DNA of 64,000 bases from Fuerstiella sp. (GCA_022843805.1 JALHMY010000004.1:106162-170161); one strand, 5' to 3'; positions 27,056 to 37,110 are shown, counted from the first letter of the stretch. Notes: generated by a model not told the origin, from the letters alone. Numbers and translations are program-made.

Positions 27056-28402
27056 CTATCGTTTCTCTTCGGCTGCGTTGTAGTGACGGGGCAGAACAAT
27101 TCGAAAGGTGGTGCCTTCATTGGGAGTCGATTCAACCTCGATGCTTGCGTCCAGCAGCTCGCAAAGGCGTTTGACGATGGACAGCCCGATGCCCTCGCCG
27201 CGTGACTGCTGACCGGCTCGGGTGTCAGGCGGATTGGAACGAGTATCGACTGACACGGCAGAGTCTGCAGCAGAAGAGTCTGGTGCATTATTCGGCTGCT
27301 GTTCATCCACATGCCGTGATTCGGTTGTCGCGCCCTGCAGGGCTTCCACGAGTGGAGCCCCGAGGCCGGCATGAATGCCGGGACCGGTGTCCTGAATCGA
27401 AATCATCCAGCGTTTGGGATCATTGTCGCGACTGTCTCCCCAGCCGAGAGTGACTCCACCGGACAGCGTATACTTCAGAGCATTGAGCAGAAGATTTTGA
27501 GCAATTCGTCGTATTTTGACCGCATCACCCTCGACAATCAGCGATGCCGAACCGCTGGCTTTAAGAAAAAGCCGCCGCTCACTGGCCAGAGGTTGCATAT
27601 CCCCAAGCAAGTCATTGAACAGGGAGGCGACATCGAATGTTCTCAGATTGCGCAATTCATAGCCTGCCTGCAGTCGAGCCAGATCCATCACATCATCCAG
27701 CATTGAATTCAGGGACAAAACACTTCGTTCCAGCAGCCGCAAAAACTCGTCCCTCATCGACGGAGGCAAAGTTGACTGTGTGAGACCTGTGGTGACATTT
27801 CTCACAACTCCCACGTTTCCTCGAAGGTCATGTGCAGCCTGCCGGAACAGTTCTGTCCGTCGGCGTTCAAGATCTCGCACTTCTGTCAGAGTCTTTTCCA
27901 GATCCCGTACATGACCGGCCGCTTCAACTTTTTCAAGCTGGAAATACTGCGTGGTGCTTTCACTGACTCCCTCGCTGCATAGTACGGCCAGTGCCCGCCA
28001 TGCCGTTGTCATCACACTCGGTTCCAGCTCAGGATGTTCACCACTGTAGGTTCCAAGTTCGTCGGCGAGGCACATTTGAAGGTGGCCCCACTCACGAGTC
28101 ACTTCCCGCAGGCGATATCCCTGTTGCCAGCGCTGCAGGCCATGGCTGGCAGCATCCTCGGTTCGTTGCTGCTCCGAAGCTTCACTCTCCGTTTGCGGCC
28201 AGACCTGTAAATGCTTCTCGAAAGCATCCAGGAGACTTGGGATATGGTCATTGAATTGCGTACGGGGAAGGGAGGAGGCGGCTGTGAGTTCCCGATCGTT
28301 ATCCACCGACGTTCGCCACGCCAGCAGAATCTCGGTTCGTCTTCCTGCCAGATGCTTCGCCAGTGCCGTCAGCTGAGCATCCGACTTTTGTGTGCGGTCC
28401 AT
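27056..28402 (-). CDS. soluble sensor histidine kinase, RsbRD-like N-terminus
   Basis: This 448-residue protein has no membrane helix, so it senses a cytoplasmic signal. Residues about 15-155 resemble the RsbT co-antagonist (RsbRD) helical domain. A short coiled coil (EKTLTEVRDLERRRTELF) leads into the phosphorylation helix with H191 (RQAAHDLRGNVGVV). ATP-binding motifs follow: N box IAQNLLLNALKYT, G1 DTGPGIHAG and G2 GEGIGLSIVKRL. Between G1 and G2 lies an insertion of about 60 residues, polar and Ser/Asp/Asn-rich (PNNAPDSSAADSAVSVDTRS), where most kinases have a short ATP lid. No response regulator is nearby, so its partner lies elsewhere. Confidence 0.85.
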   Translation of the reverse strand: MDRTQKSDAQLTALAKHLAGRRTEILLAWRTSVDNDRELTAASSLPRTQFNDHIPSLLDAFEKHLQVWPQTESEASEQQRTEDAASHGLQRWQQGYRLREVTREWGHLQMCLADELGTYSGEHPELEPSVMTTAWRALAVLCSEGVSESTTQYFQLEKVEAAGHVRDLEKTLTEVRDLERRRTELFRQAAHDLRGNVGVVRNVTTGLTQSTLPPSMRDEFLRLLERSVLSLNSMLDDVMDLARLQAGYELRNLRTFDVASLFNDLLGDMQPLASERRLFLKASGSASLIVEGDAVKIRRIAQNLLLNALKYTLSGGVTLGWGDSRDNDPKRWMISIQDTGPGIHAGLGAPLVEALQGATTESRHVDEQQPNNAPDSSAADSAVSVDTRSNPPDTRAGQQSRGEGIGLSIVKRLCELLDASIEVESTPNEGTTFRIVLPRHYNAAEEKR

Positions 28403-28694
28403 GATTACTGCCCTGCCCTGTACATGATGCTCTTTCGTTTACTTTGTCCGCATTGTCTGCACAGGCTGCTCGTGCCGTGCGGTTGTGCTGAGTACGTTAC
28501 CATACGGAACCGAACAATCAAAAGCCCCCCTCGGGACGGTTCTCTGCAGGAATTCGCCCAACTGTGAAGGCCGATCATCTGATGCTGAAATGGTTGCTCA
28601 GCCGCATTTAAACAGTCGGGAGTATTGTGCTACGATCAGGGACTGCCGATTTCTTATGTGTATCGTGTGTTCGTATCCTGGAAGGCACCAGCGA

Positions 28695-29117
28695 ATGACA
28701 TCACCGAACTTCAGCGATGCCAGAATTGAGGAAGGCATTCGGCTGTTCAATGAATGCCAGTTTTTTGCCTGCCACGATGTACTGGAAGACTACTGGTCTG
28801 AAGTGGTGGGACCTGAAAAGTCATTCTTTCAGGGGCTCATTCAGGCGGCCGTCGCCCTTTTTCATTTTGAAGGCGGCAACTTTGGGGGCGCCTGTCGGAT
28901 GTATGCGTCCAGTCGAGAATATATGAGTCCTTCCGCTGAGGGTATCGCCGGTATCAATGTTGCAAAGCTGCTTGAAGACATGAAAACCTGTTTTGCCGAA
29001 CTGTGTGTGCCCCGGTCCAGCTATCCAACGGACGTTCAGCTGAATCCGAATCTTATTCCCAGAATCGATCGGGACAATCAGCCATATTCGCAATCCGGCA
29101 TTGCGGACGATTTCTGA
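28695..29117 (+). CDS. DUF309 domain protein
   Basis: ATG 28695, with GGAAGG upstream, gives 140 residues. A longer frame from 28485 would add sequence with no domain. The DUF309 core is visible: EEGIRLFNECQFFACHDVLE, followed by DYWSE, FFQGLIQAAVALFHF and GNFGGACRMY. This is a helical family with conserved His and Glu around HDVLED, of unknown biochemical role. It shares a 292-base divergent region with the histidine kinase, so the two may be co-regulated. The large ceramidase-like fusion gene follows 85 bases downstream in the same direction. Confidence 0.85.
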   Translation: MTSPNFSDARIEEGIRLFNECQFFACHDVLEDYWSEVVGPEKSFFQGLIQAAVALFHFEGGNFGGACRMYASSREYMSPSAEGIAGINVAKLLEDMKTCFAELCVPRSSYPTDVQLNPNLIPRIDRDNQPYSQSGIADDF

Positions 29118-29202
29118 TTGTTCCGGCTTCCATTATGTTTATGCGATTGCCCATGACGTGCCGCATGATTTCGAGACCGTCCACAGAGAATGAGAGCTGT
29201 CG

Positions 29203-32200
29203 ATGACACTTCATACCCGCCGACTCAAGCCAATGATGGCGATCGTTTGTGTCTGCCTGACCTTCGCACCGTTTGCCCGCGGGAAAGAGCCAGCCCCGCG
29301 GCAGTTGCTCGCCGGGGCAGCAATGACAGACATCACTCCGCCTCACTTCCCCGTGATAGTAAACGGTATGGTCGAGGAACGTACGGCCACAAAAGCTCAC
29401 GATACCCTGATGTCGCGTGCACTGATACTTGATGATGGAACAGAACGCATTGCGATCGTTGTTGTCGACAGTTTGATGCTGAGCAGAGCGATGCTGGATG
29501 ACGTGAAAGAGCAGGCTTATCAGCAGACGGGCATTCCCGCCAGCCGCATGCTGATTTCCGCAACGCATACCCATTCCGCACCTTCTGCAATGCCATGTCT
29601 TGGAAGTCGCGAGGACGCTGATTACGTCCAGTTTCTTCCCGGGCAGATTGTTCGAAGCATCGTTGAAGCGAATGAAAAGCGAATTGCGGCCAGGGTTGGC
29701 TGGGCAGTGATCACCGACGATCAGCACAATCATTGCCGCCGGTGGATATTTCGTTCTGATCGCCGCACGATGACAGACCCGTTCGGTCAGCAGAATGTCA
29801 GAGCCCATATGCATCCCGGGCATCTGAGCAGCAGTCACATTGGCCCGTCCGGCCCGGCGGATACGGATCTGATCGTGTTTTCGGTTCAGACAATCAGTGG
29901 TCAGCCACTCGCTGTGCTCGGCAATTACGCCATGCATTATTACGGTTCTCCGCTGGTCTCCGGGGACTTTTGCGGAAGATTTGGAACAAAACTGGCCCAG
30001 CTTATTGGTGTCACGCATCAGCAGCCAGCCTTCGTTGGGATGATGTCCCAGGGCACCAGCGGCGACAGCATGTGGCCCGACTATGGCGCCCCCGCCAAAT
30101 CGAACGATCTGGATGCGTATTCGCAGGCCGTCGCTGAAAATGCGTATCGCGCTTATCAGTCGATCACATATCAGTCTGATGTATCCCTGGCAATGGCAGA
30201 AACAACGTTAAAACTGCAGCGACGAGTCCCGGACGAATCCAGACTGAGCTGGGCCAGAGACCTGACGAAAAAAATCGGTGATAGCCTGCCTAAGGGATGG
30301 GCGGAAGTTTATGCATTTGAACAACTGAGGCTTCACGAAGACCCCGTCGCAGATATCAAACTGCAGGCAATCAGAATCGGTGACTTTGGCATTACAGCAA
30401 TACCGGATGAAGTCTTTGGCATCACTGGGATCCGACTGAAGAATCGCAGCCCGCTGAAACTTACGATGAATATTGAACTGGCCAATGGTGCCGAGGGCTA
30501 TATTCCTCCTCCCGAACAGCACGCGCTGGGCGGCTACACCACATGGCCCGCCAGAACTGCTGGACTGGAAGTTCCTGCCGAGCCGAAAATTGTAGAAACG
30601 CTGACAAAGCTGCTGGAAGAGGTATCTGGTCGGCCACGTCGTGAAACAATCGATGAACCCCATGCCTATTCAGCAGCCGTCGCCGATTCAAGACCAAAGG
30701 CTTTCTGGCGACTGGGCGAGATCGAAGGCACTCGGGCGTTCGACTCGACTGGAGTACATCACGCTGAGTATGAAGAGGGCGTTGCGTTTTATCTTCCAGG
30801 ACCTCGTGGCGACGGGTTGAGTCAGGCTCCGCGAGGTAACAGAGCCGTTCACTTTGTGGATGGGCGCGTTTGTGCGAATGTGCCAGGTATTTCGAATTCC
30901 TACAGCGTCGAGTGCTGGATCTGGAACGGGTTGCCCAACGACGCACGAGCTGTGACCGGTTACTTCTTTTCTCGTGGGATCGATCGGCGAACAAACCACG
31001 AAGGAGCGGCCGTGGCTGATTCGGCTGTTGCCGGCGACCACCTGGGAATCGGCGGTCAGTACGAAAACCGTGGCTGGAACGGTCACCTGCTGCTTTTTAA
31101 CGGCAATGATCGCAATGAAGTGCTTACTGGCCGAACCGTACTTGAACCTCGGATGTGGCATCATGTGGCGTTCGTTCGAGAGGACAGGCAGGTACGAGTC
31201 TACCTGAACGGAAACCCTGACGCGGAAATCGAAGGGGAACTGGAGCCGACTTACTCGGCTGAATGCAGTCAGTTCTATCTCGGAGGTCGCAGTGACGGGA
31301 TGTTTGGCCTGGAAGGAAAACTGGATGAGGTTGCCCTTTTCGATCGCCCACTGTCTGGCCAGGAAATCGCAGCCCATTATGCGGCAGCAAGGCTCGTGAG
31401 GCTGCCTCAAACGGGTGAGGCCGTGCAGCAGCCGGACCCCCCGCCGCGATCTCCGGAGGAATCCATGAAGGTGACCCATGTGCGGGAAGGATTTGAACTT
31501 CAGCTGATTGCCTCTGAACCGATGGTGGTCGATCCGGTTGCGATCGACTGGGGACCGGACGGTAAATTGTGGGTGGCAGAAATGGCTGATTACCCTTCCG
31601 GGATGGATGGACAGGGCAAACCCGGAGGTCGCATTCGATTCCTTGAAGACAAAGTGCCGGATCCCGCAGGAGATTACGACACTTCCACATTGTTTCTGAG
31701 TGATCTTCCGTTTCCCAATGGAGTCATGGCGTGGGGCAAAGGAGTTCTCATTACGGCGGCGCCGGAAATTATTTACGCCGAAGATACTGACGGAGATGGC
31801 AGGGCCGACGTACGACAGACACTGTTTTCCGGCTTCCTGGAAGGTAACCAGCAACTGCGGGTCAACGGACTGCGCTGGGGACTCGACAACTGGGTGCATT
31901 GTGCGAGTGGAAGCCATCATTCCGGGTACGGCGCCGACAGCCAGATTCTGTCTCAACTGAAAAATCAGCGGATCAGCGTGGGCAGTCGTGATTTTCGTTT
32001 TCGTCCGGACGAGGGTTTACTTGATCCACAAAGCGGGCCATCCCAGTATGGACGAAATCGCGATGCCTGGGGAAACTGGTTCGGTGAACAAAACAGCTAT
32101 CCACTCTGGCACTATGTGCTTGAGGACCAATATATTCGTCGCAATCCTTATTACGCCTCTCCCGACCCTCGGCAGTTGCTGACACCTGCCAACCCGCCGG

Positions 32201-34374
32201 TGTATGCGGCAGCCGCGCCAGAGAAAAGGTTTCACAGTTTCGAACAGTCCGGGCGTTATACGTCAGCCTGCTCCGGCATGGTCTATGTTGATCGATTGCT
32301 TTTTCCCGAGGAGACAGAGGGAGGAGAGATCGTATCGGGGGAAGCCATCTCGGGAACTCTGAAAGAGCGTCTGCCTCTTCAGCATGCGTTCACATGCGAA
32401 CCCTTCAGCAATCTGGTGCAGCACAATCTGCTCATCGACGACGGTGTCAGTTTTCGACTGGAACGAGACCCCGCGGAATCCGAGACTGATTTTTTTGCGT
32501 CAGAGGACCGATGGTGCCGGCCGGTGATGGTGCGAACGGGGCCGGAAGGGGGCCTGTGGGTTGTCGACATGTACCGATACATGATCGAACATCCTCACTG
32601 GCTTCCCAAAGAGGGGCAGGACGAGCTTCGTCCCAACTTTCGCTCAGGTGACGATAAAGGACGAATCTATCGAATCGTGCCAAAGGGATGGAAGCAGGCT
32701 GATGCATCACGACAGGGATCCCGGCCCAGTGGGAGCCTTCGAATGGATCAGCTGACGCCCGCGGAACTCGTCGCCGCACTGGAAAGCAGCAATGCATGGA
32801 TACGCGATACTGCTCAGCGTCTGCTGGTAGCCGCTAAGGAAATCTCGATTGTGCCGGACCTTGAGCGAATGGCTGCCAGCAGCCATGAACCTCTTGCAAG
32901 GCTGCAGGCAACTGCAACCCTTGACGGACTGGGAGAACTGTCGAAATCTGTTGTCGAAAAAGCTCTCAGGGATCCTCACCCGGGAGTACGACGTTATGCC
33001 GTTCGCATGGCAGCGAGTGCAGGCCTGCAGTCTGAACAGCTGGCGTCGCTGCTGACCGATCCGTCCGCAAAGGTTCGATTTCAGCTGGCAGAATGTCTTG
33101 GCGACTGCAGAGATGCATCGGCTGGGACCGTTCTTGCCCGGTTACTGGCCGCAAATGACGATCGGTGGATTCATGCGGCCGCCATGAGTTCTCTTTCGAA
33201 GACTAACATTCGTGCGGCTGTTGAAGAGATTGCTCTGGCCATGGCTTCGCCTGAGCAGACTGCCGCTGCAGGAAACAGCTTTGCTGACCTGTCTGGTCTG
33301 GTACCCCATCTGGGTGACGATCATGACATTGTCCGGGCACTGATGCTGGTAGCTGCTGACCAGAAAGCTCCTCCGAAGATATGGCAGATCAGCGCCCTTT
33401 CGAGAATGCTCGATGCCCTGACTGCTCTGGAATGGTCCGTTGACCGGCATTTGTCCACGGATCAGCGTGATCAGCTTTCATCAGCCATCGAGACGTATCG
33501 AGATCGGGCGATGCAGACGGATACTGATGAAGCGACAAGAGCGGCCTGCGTGACTCTGTTGTTGCGACAGCCGGACAAAGTTGATCATGACAGAATGCTG
33601 TTGCAGTCACTGCTTGTGCCGCAAACTCCGCTAAAGGTCCAGCAGGCAGTGGTCGCTCATATCGGGAAACAAACAGGGGAGCAGGCTGGGGAGATCCTGT
33701 TGAGCGGCTGGTTTTCGCATTCTCCCGCACTTCGTGCCCAAATTCTCGGAGTGTTGTCGAGTCGAGCGGAATGGGTGAGCGTACTGGCGCGGTATCTCGA
33801 AGAAAACGCGGCCGTAATTTCGGAAATTGATGCGCCGGTGCGACAGCGGCTGCTGACCACTCGCGATCAGAATCTGCGACAACGACTGGAAAAACTGTTT
33901 GCTTCAGGGATGACCGCTGATCGGCTGGAGGTGCTCAGGGATTTTCAGCCTGCCCTGAAGCTTCAGGGCGATGCTGCGCAAGGCGCCATCATCTTCGGGA
34001 AGAAATGTGCCACGTGCCATAAGCAGGACAATCGTGGATACGAAGTTGGTCCCAACCTTACGTCGCTGACAACACGAACTCCGGAATATCTCTATTCTGC
34101 GATTCTGGATCCCAGTTCCTCAGTCGAGGCGAAATATCTCAATTTTGTTGTCGTCACAAATTCCGGACGCAGTGTGATTGGGATGCTTTCAACGGAGACG
34201 GGAAGCAGCCTGACACTGCTGGCAGCAGAAGGCAAAACGGAAGCAGTGCTTCGGAACGAAATTGAAGAGCTTCGAAGCACTGGCAAGTCTCTGATGCCGG
34301 ACGGGCTTGAAAAAGACCTTTCCCCTCAGGACCTCGCGAACTTGATTGAGTATGTCAGAGTCCTGAAAAAGTGA
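29203..34374 (+). CDS. giant fusion: neutral-ceramidase-like, LamG-like, PVC dehydrogenase, HEAT, cytochrome c
   Basis: This 1723-residue exported protein has a leader (MMAIVCVCLTFAPFARG). Residues about 38-470 resemble neutral/alkaline ceramidase: AAMTDITPP, HDTLMSRALILDDG and SATHTHSAPSAMP, with metal-binding His candidates, and LGNYAMHYYGSP. About 500-725 is a LamG/concanavalin-like jelly roll (SYSVECWIWNG ... YLGGRSDGMFGLEGKLDEVA). About 755-1180 is a PVC dehydrogenase propeller (FELQLIASEPMVVDPVAIDW). About 1180-1580 is HEAT-like. The C-terminus has a haem site C1602-X2-C1605-H1606 (KKCATCHKQ) with the PVC tail LIEYVRVLKK. The last three parts match the whole gene at 3208-6741. It could hydrolyse an amide and pass electrons on, but no substrate is known. 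Confidence 0.83.
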   Translation: MTLHTRRLKPMMAIVCVCLTFAPFARGKEPAPRQLLAGAAMTDITPPHFPVIVNGMVEERTATKAHDTLMSRALILDDGTERIAIVVVDSLMLSRAMLDDVKEQAYQQTGIPASRMLISATHTHSAPSAMPCLGSREDADYVQFLPGQIVRSIVEANEKRIAARVGWAVITDDQHNHCRRWIFRSDRRTMTDPFGQQNVRAHMHPGHLSSSHIGPSGPADTDLIVFSVQTISGQPLAVLGNYAMHYYGSPLVSGDFCGRFGTKLAQLIGVTHQQPAFVGMMSQGTSGDSMWPDYGAPAKSNDLDAYSQAVAENAYRAYQSITYQSDVSLAMAETTLKLQRRVPDESRLSWARDLTKKIGDSLPKGWAEVYAFEQLRLHEDPVADIKLQAIRIGDFGITAIPDEVFGITGIRLKNRSPLKLTMNIELANGAEGYIPPPEQHALGGYTTWPARTAGLEVPAEPKIVETLTKLLEEVSGRPRRETIDEPHAYSAAVADSRPKAFWRLGEIEGTRAFDSTGVHHAEYEEGVAFYLPGPRGDGLSQAPRGNRAVHFVDGRVCANVPGISNSYSVECWIWNGLPNDARAVTGYFFSRGIDRRTNHEGAAVADSAVAGDHLGIGGQYENRGWNGHLLLFNGNDRNEVLTGRTVLEPRMWHHVAFVREDRQVRVYLNGNPDAEIEGELEPTYSAECSQFYLGGRSDGMFGLEGKLDEVALFDRPLSGQEIAAHYAAARLVRLPQTGEAVQQPDPPPRSPEESMKVTHVREGFELQLIASEPMVVDPVAIDWGPDGKLWVAEMADYPSGMDGQGKPGGRIRFLEDKVPDPAGDYDTSTLFLSDLPFPNGVMAWGKGVLITAAPEIIYAEDTDGDGRADVRQTLFSGFLEGNQQLRVNGLRWGLDNWVHCASGSHHSGYGADSQILSQLKNQRISVGSRDFRFRPDEGLLDPQSGPSQYGRNRDAWGNWFGEQNSYPLWHYVLEDQYIRRNPYYASPDPRQLLTPANPPVYAAAAPEKRFHSFEQSGRYTSACSGMVYVDRLLFPEETEGGEIVSGEAISGTLKERLPLQHAFTCEPFSNLVQHNLLIDDGVSFRLERDPAESETDFFASEDRWCRPVMVRTGPEGGLWVVDMYRYMIEHPHWLPKEGQDELRPNFRSGDDKGRIYRIVPKGWKQADASRQGSRPSGSLRMDQLTPAELVAALESSNAWIRDTAQRLLVAAKEISIVPDLERMAASSHEPLARLQATATLDGLGELSKSVVEKALRDPHPGVRRYAVRMAASAGLQSEQLASLLTDPSAKVRFQLAECLGDCRDASAGTVLARLLAANDDRWIHAAAMSSLSKTNIRAAVEEIALAMASPEQTAAAGNSFADLSGLVPHLGDDHDIVRALMLVAADQKAPPKIWQISALSRMLDALTALEWSVDRHLSTDQRDQLSSAIETYRDRAMQTDTDEATRAACVTLLLRQPDKVDHDRMLLQSLLVPQTPLKVQQAVVAHIGKQTGEQAGEILLSGWFSHSPALRAQILGVLSSRAEWVSVLARYLEENAAVISEIDAPVRQRLLTTRDQNLRQRLEKLFASGMTADRLEVLRDFQPALKLQGDAAQGAIIFGKKCATCHKQDNRGYEVGPNLTSLTTRTPEYLYSAILDPSSSVEAKYLNFVVVTNSGRSVIGMLSTETGSSLTLLAAEGKTEAVLRNEIEELRSTGKSLMPDGLEKDLSPQDLANLIEYVRVLKK

Positions 34375-34399
34375 ATGCCACTACTGCGCTGGAGTTACA

Positions 34400-35350
34400 C
34401 TACTGCGCTGGAGTAGTTTGCGGTGGAGTATTTGTCAGTACGATCCGAAAGCCAAGACCAATATAGCGGGTTTTTGGCGCATAGGCGTCACGATGACAGG
34501 ATCGCGCATTTTCACCCACATAGAACCATCCGCCTCCTCTGAGAGTTCGCATTTCCCCGGATTCCGGCCCTCGAGGATCAGTTACCGGTTCACTGGGGTA
34601 ATCGCCATAAAAATCCTCACACCACTCTGAAACGTTGCCATGCATATCAAAAAGGCCCCATGGGTTGGGTTTCTTTTCCGCGACAGGATGAGTTGTCCGA
34701 AGTGAATTTTTGGTGAACCATGCGTAGTCTTCCATGCCGGTTTCGTCACTTCCGAAACTGAAAATCGTGGTTGTGCCCGCACGGCAGGCATATTCCCATT
34801 CGTATTCCGTGGGGAGACGGAAGTTGTTGCCTGTCTTCTTTTCCGGTGGCAGTTCTGACAGCCGACGGCAGAATTCCCTTGCCTCCAGCCAGTTCACGGA
34901 ATCAACAGGATGCTGATCCCCTTTATGAAATGATGGATTGACTCCCATCAGAGCAGAGAACTGTTGCTGAGTCACTTCAGTCTGCTGCATCCAGAAGCCC
35001 TTTGAGAGCGTGACATCGACCGGTGCTTCGTTGAATTTGTGAGTGACTTCCAGTTCGTCGCTGCCGATTCGGAACGTGCCAGGCGGACACCAGCAGAACT
35101 TGATTTTCAGGTTCGTGAATTCACGAACTTCGCCCGGCGAAGCGCCCTCTGAGGCTGGTGCGCTTTCATAAGACGAGTCGGTTGAAAGAGGAATTTTTTC
35201 GAATGGTACAGGTTCGGCCACCGGCTGCTCGATCTTGACCCCGCTACTTTTTCCGGCAAAGTTGTCTGCCGAAGAAGCACTGTCAGATTCCTGTTCAGTA
35301 CAGCCTGTTGAGAATGAAATGAGCAGTAGAACCATAATCAGGCGAAGCAT
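34400..35350 (-). CDS. formylglycine-generating-enzyme (SUMF1) family lipoprotein
   Basis: This 316-residue protein starts with a lipoprotein signal peptide and lipobox ending at C17 (LLISFSTGC). A low-complexity linker follows. From about 75 on it is an FGE-sulfatase domain: KFCWCPPGTFRIGSDELE, TEVTQQQFSALMGVNPS, VDSVNWLEAREFCRRLSEL, FRLPTEYEWEYACRAGT, NPWGLFDMHGNVSEWCEDFY and TLRGGGWFYVGENARS. Most bacterial members of this fold are not true sulfatase activators, and the Cys pair of FGE was not confirmed, so a catalytic role is uncertain. It is convergent with the giant fusion gene, 25 bases away. A 17-base sequence (CACTACTGCGCTGGAGT) is duplicated at its 3' end. Confidence 0.88.
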   Translation of the reverse strand: MLRLIMVLLLISFSTGCTEQESDSASSADNFAGKSSGVKIEQPVAEPVPFEKIPLSTDSSYESAPASEGASPGEVREFTNLKIKFCWCPPGTFRIGSDELEVTHKFNEAPVDVTLSKGFWMQQTEVTQQQFSALMGVNPSFHKGDQHPVDSVNWLEAREFCRRLSELPPEKKTGNNFRLPTEYEWEYACRAGTTTIFSFGSDETGMEDYAWFTKNSLRTTHPVAEKKPNPWGLFDMHGNVSEWCEDFYGDYPSEPVTDPRGPESGEMRTLRGGGWFYVGENARSCHRDAYAPKTRYIGLGFRIVLTNTPPQTTPAQ

Positions 35351-35940
35351 AAACTGTACTCACATATAGGTTAAAATTTGTTTTAAGCGGAAAAAGAACG
35401 AGGAATGATGTAGTCGTCAACGATATGATCTGCGAGTATGGCGGAATTCTGAAAGATGATTAACGAACATAGCGATTTCACTGTGAAATTCGTTCAGCCG
35501 TTGTCTCCCAAAATCGCCATGTTCAATCATGCAGCTACATTTTTCCACTCTGCAGTATGACTTTCTGCCAGTTGATTCTCGAATACCCGCAGGGATGTAC
35601 CGAATTCAGTGCGGAAATGGTGGACAAAACCCGGCTACTTTTCTATGGTCTGACAAAATCAAAAAATCTGTCAAGATTTTCTCGAACATTTAACAGTGAT
35701 CATTTTCACCCGTTTCAACCTCTATCCGGAACCCCGGAATATACGACGCTGATCAGTTGCATCTATATGCAGTTTTATGAGCGGGGTTTGTCAGACTGAT
35801 TAGCTGATTAGATTGTCTGGTCCTGATTTTTGCCAAACGGGCGACTGGAACAGCCTAAGTCCGCAAGGCATCACGGCCGTTCGATTGTTTCATGGTAGTT
35901 GGTGTTGTTCCTTTCACTTTGTTCTATGGGAGTTGCGAGT
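35351..35940. other. Intergenic region upstream of the DUF1559 gene
   Basis: About 590 A+T-richer bases between divergent genes. No supported gene; an 80-codon frame at 35557-35799 lacks a ribosome-binding site and any recognisable motif. GGGAG at 35929-35933 is the ribosome-binding site of the next gene. Confidence 0.4.
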
Positions 35941-37023
35941 ATGGTTCCCCATTCGTTTCTAAACCGAAAAAGGCGAGCGTTCACGTTGATTGAACTGCTC
36001 GTCGTCATCGCGATTATCGCGATTCTGATTGCGCTGCTGCTGCCAGCCGTTCAGCAGGCCCGAGAGGCAGCTCGCCGAACTCAGTGCAAGAACAATCTTA
36101 AGCAGCTGGGTCTGGCACATCACAATTACCATGACACCCACAAGAGCTTTGCTCCGAACATCAATATCATCTGGTCAGGTCCTCCATACACCACCGCACT
36201 TCGAGGTTGGGGCGGTAGCCAGGCCAGCCATCTGGTGAACCTGCTTCCATTCATGGAACAGGCTCCGCTGTACCAGGGCATCAACTTTGCCAACTCTGCA
36301 ACCACAAAGCCATGGGCTCAGGTTGTCGGCGGAAAGATGTTGAATGAAACTGTTATTCCGGCTTATCAGTGCCCCAGCGAAGCTCGTGGTGCTCTGCTTG
36401 CAACCGGTTCCAATCCGGTCCGTGCGATGACGAACTACGCAGGTTGCACAGGCTCAACTTTCCAGGCCTCACATTTGGGTTGTTCGATGGCTGGAATCGT
36501 CGGCGATGGTGGTGCTCAGTTTGACCCGAATAACGACGGGGAAGACTGGTTTGGTCGTGCAACGATCGGCCAGTTCGCTCGAAGCGACACCGCTCAGCCA
36601 AACGGGATTTCCGGTGTTATTCCTCGAAGCTCATGGGCAGCCAACATTCGTGACATTACCGACGGAACTTCAAATACCATTCTGATGGGTGAAGTTCGCG
36701 GATGGTGTTCAGATGCTCTGGGCTACTGGCCACCCAATCAAGGCGGTGGATGGGCAGATTCGGAATCATTGTGGTTCTCCACAACGGCTCCGATCAACTT
36801 CCCAACGTGCCCTGGGGAAAATGGCAATCCGATCGTCAGTGTTGCAGGATGCCGTTCTGCAAATAACTGGAATACTTCAATGGGATTCAAGTCACTGCAC
36901 GTTGGCGGTGCTCAATTCCTGATGTGTGACGGTGCCGTTCGGTTCGTCAGCCAGAACATTGACCACACCACCTACCAGATGCTCGGCGATCGCTGGGACG
37001 GTTATCCACTCGGCGAATTCTGA
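35941..37023 (+). CDS. DUF1559 protein with prepilin-type N-terminal motif
   Basis: ATG 35941 is chosen because GGGAG lies seven bases upstream; a frame extension to 35899 is possible. The 360-residue product begins with a class III/type IV prepilin-like leader, RRAFTLIELLVVIAIIAILI, followed by the DUF1559 signature (LLPAVQQAREAARRTQCKNN, LKQLGLAHHNYHDT). The C-terminus reads FLMCDGAVRFVSQNI, typical of the family. These major-pseudopilin-like proteins are greatly expanded in planctomycetes; they are exported and possibly assembled at the cell surface, with function unproven. It is followed by a strong hairpin terminator and then a lipoprotein gene, a common DUF1559 neighbour. Confidence 0.93.
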   Translation: MVPHSFLNRKRRAFTLIELLVVIAIIAILIALLLPAVQQAREAARRTQCKNNLKQLGLAHHNYHDTHKSFAPNINIIWSGPPYTTALRGWGGSQASHLVNLLPFMEQAPLYQGINFANSATTKPWAQVVGGKMLNETVIPAYQCPSEARGALLATGSNPVRAMTNYAGCTGSTFQASHLGCSMAGIVGDGGAQFDPNNDGEDWFGRATIGQFARSDTAQPNGISGVIPRSSWAANIRDITDGTSNTILMGEVRGWCSDALGYWPPNQGGGWADSESLWFSTTAPINFPTCPGENGNPIVSVAGCRSANNWNTSMGFKSLHVGGAQFLMCDGAVRFVSQNIDHTTYQMLGDRWDGYPLGEF

Positions 37024-37110
37024 TTGTGGAAGTCCGGATGTTATGTGTTGAGCATGTCGAACATGTCTAAGTCGAACATGTCCATGTTGTGCTCGTGATA
37101 CTAATCGCGA

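Noticed and set aside
29053..30018. 321-aa minus-strand frame
   Set aside because: Antisense shadow of the ceramidase-like fusion gene.
30688..31956. 422-aa minus-strand frame
   Set aside because: Long only because of codon bias on the opposite strand; His/Arg/Ser-rich, no domain.
35557..35799. 80-aa plus-strand frame upstream of the DUF1559 gene
   Set aside because: No ribosome-binding site, leader or domain.
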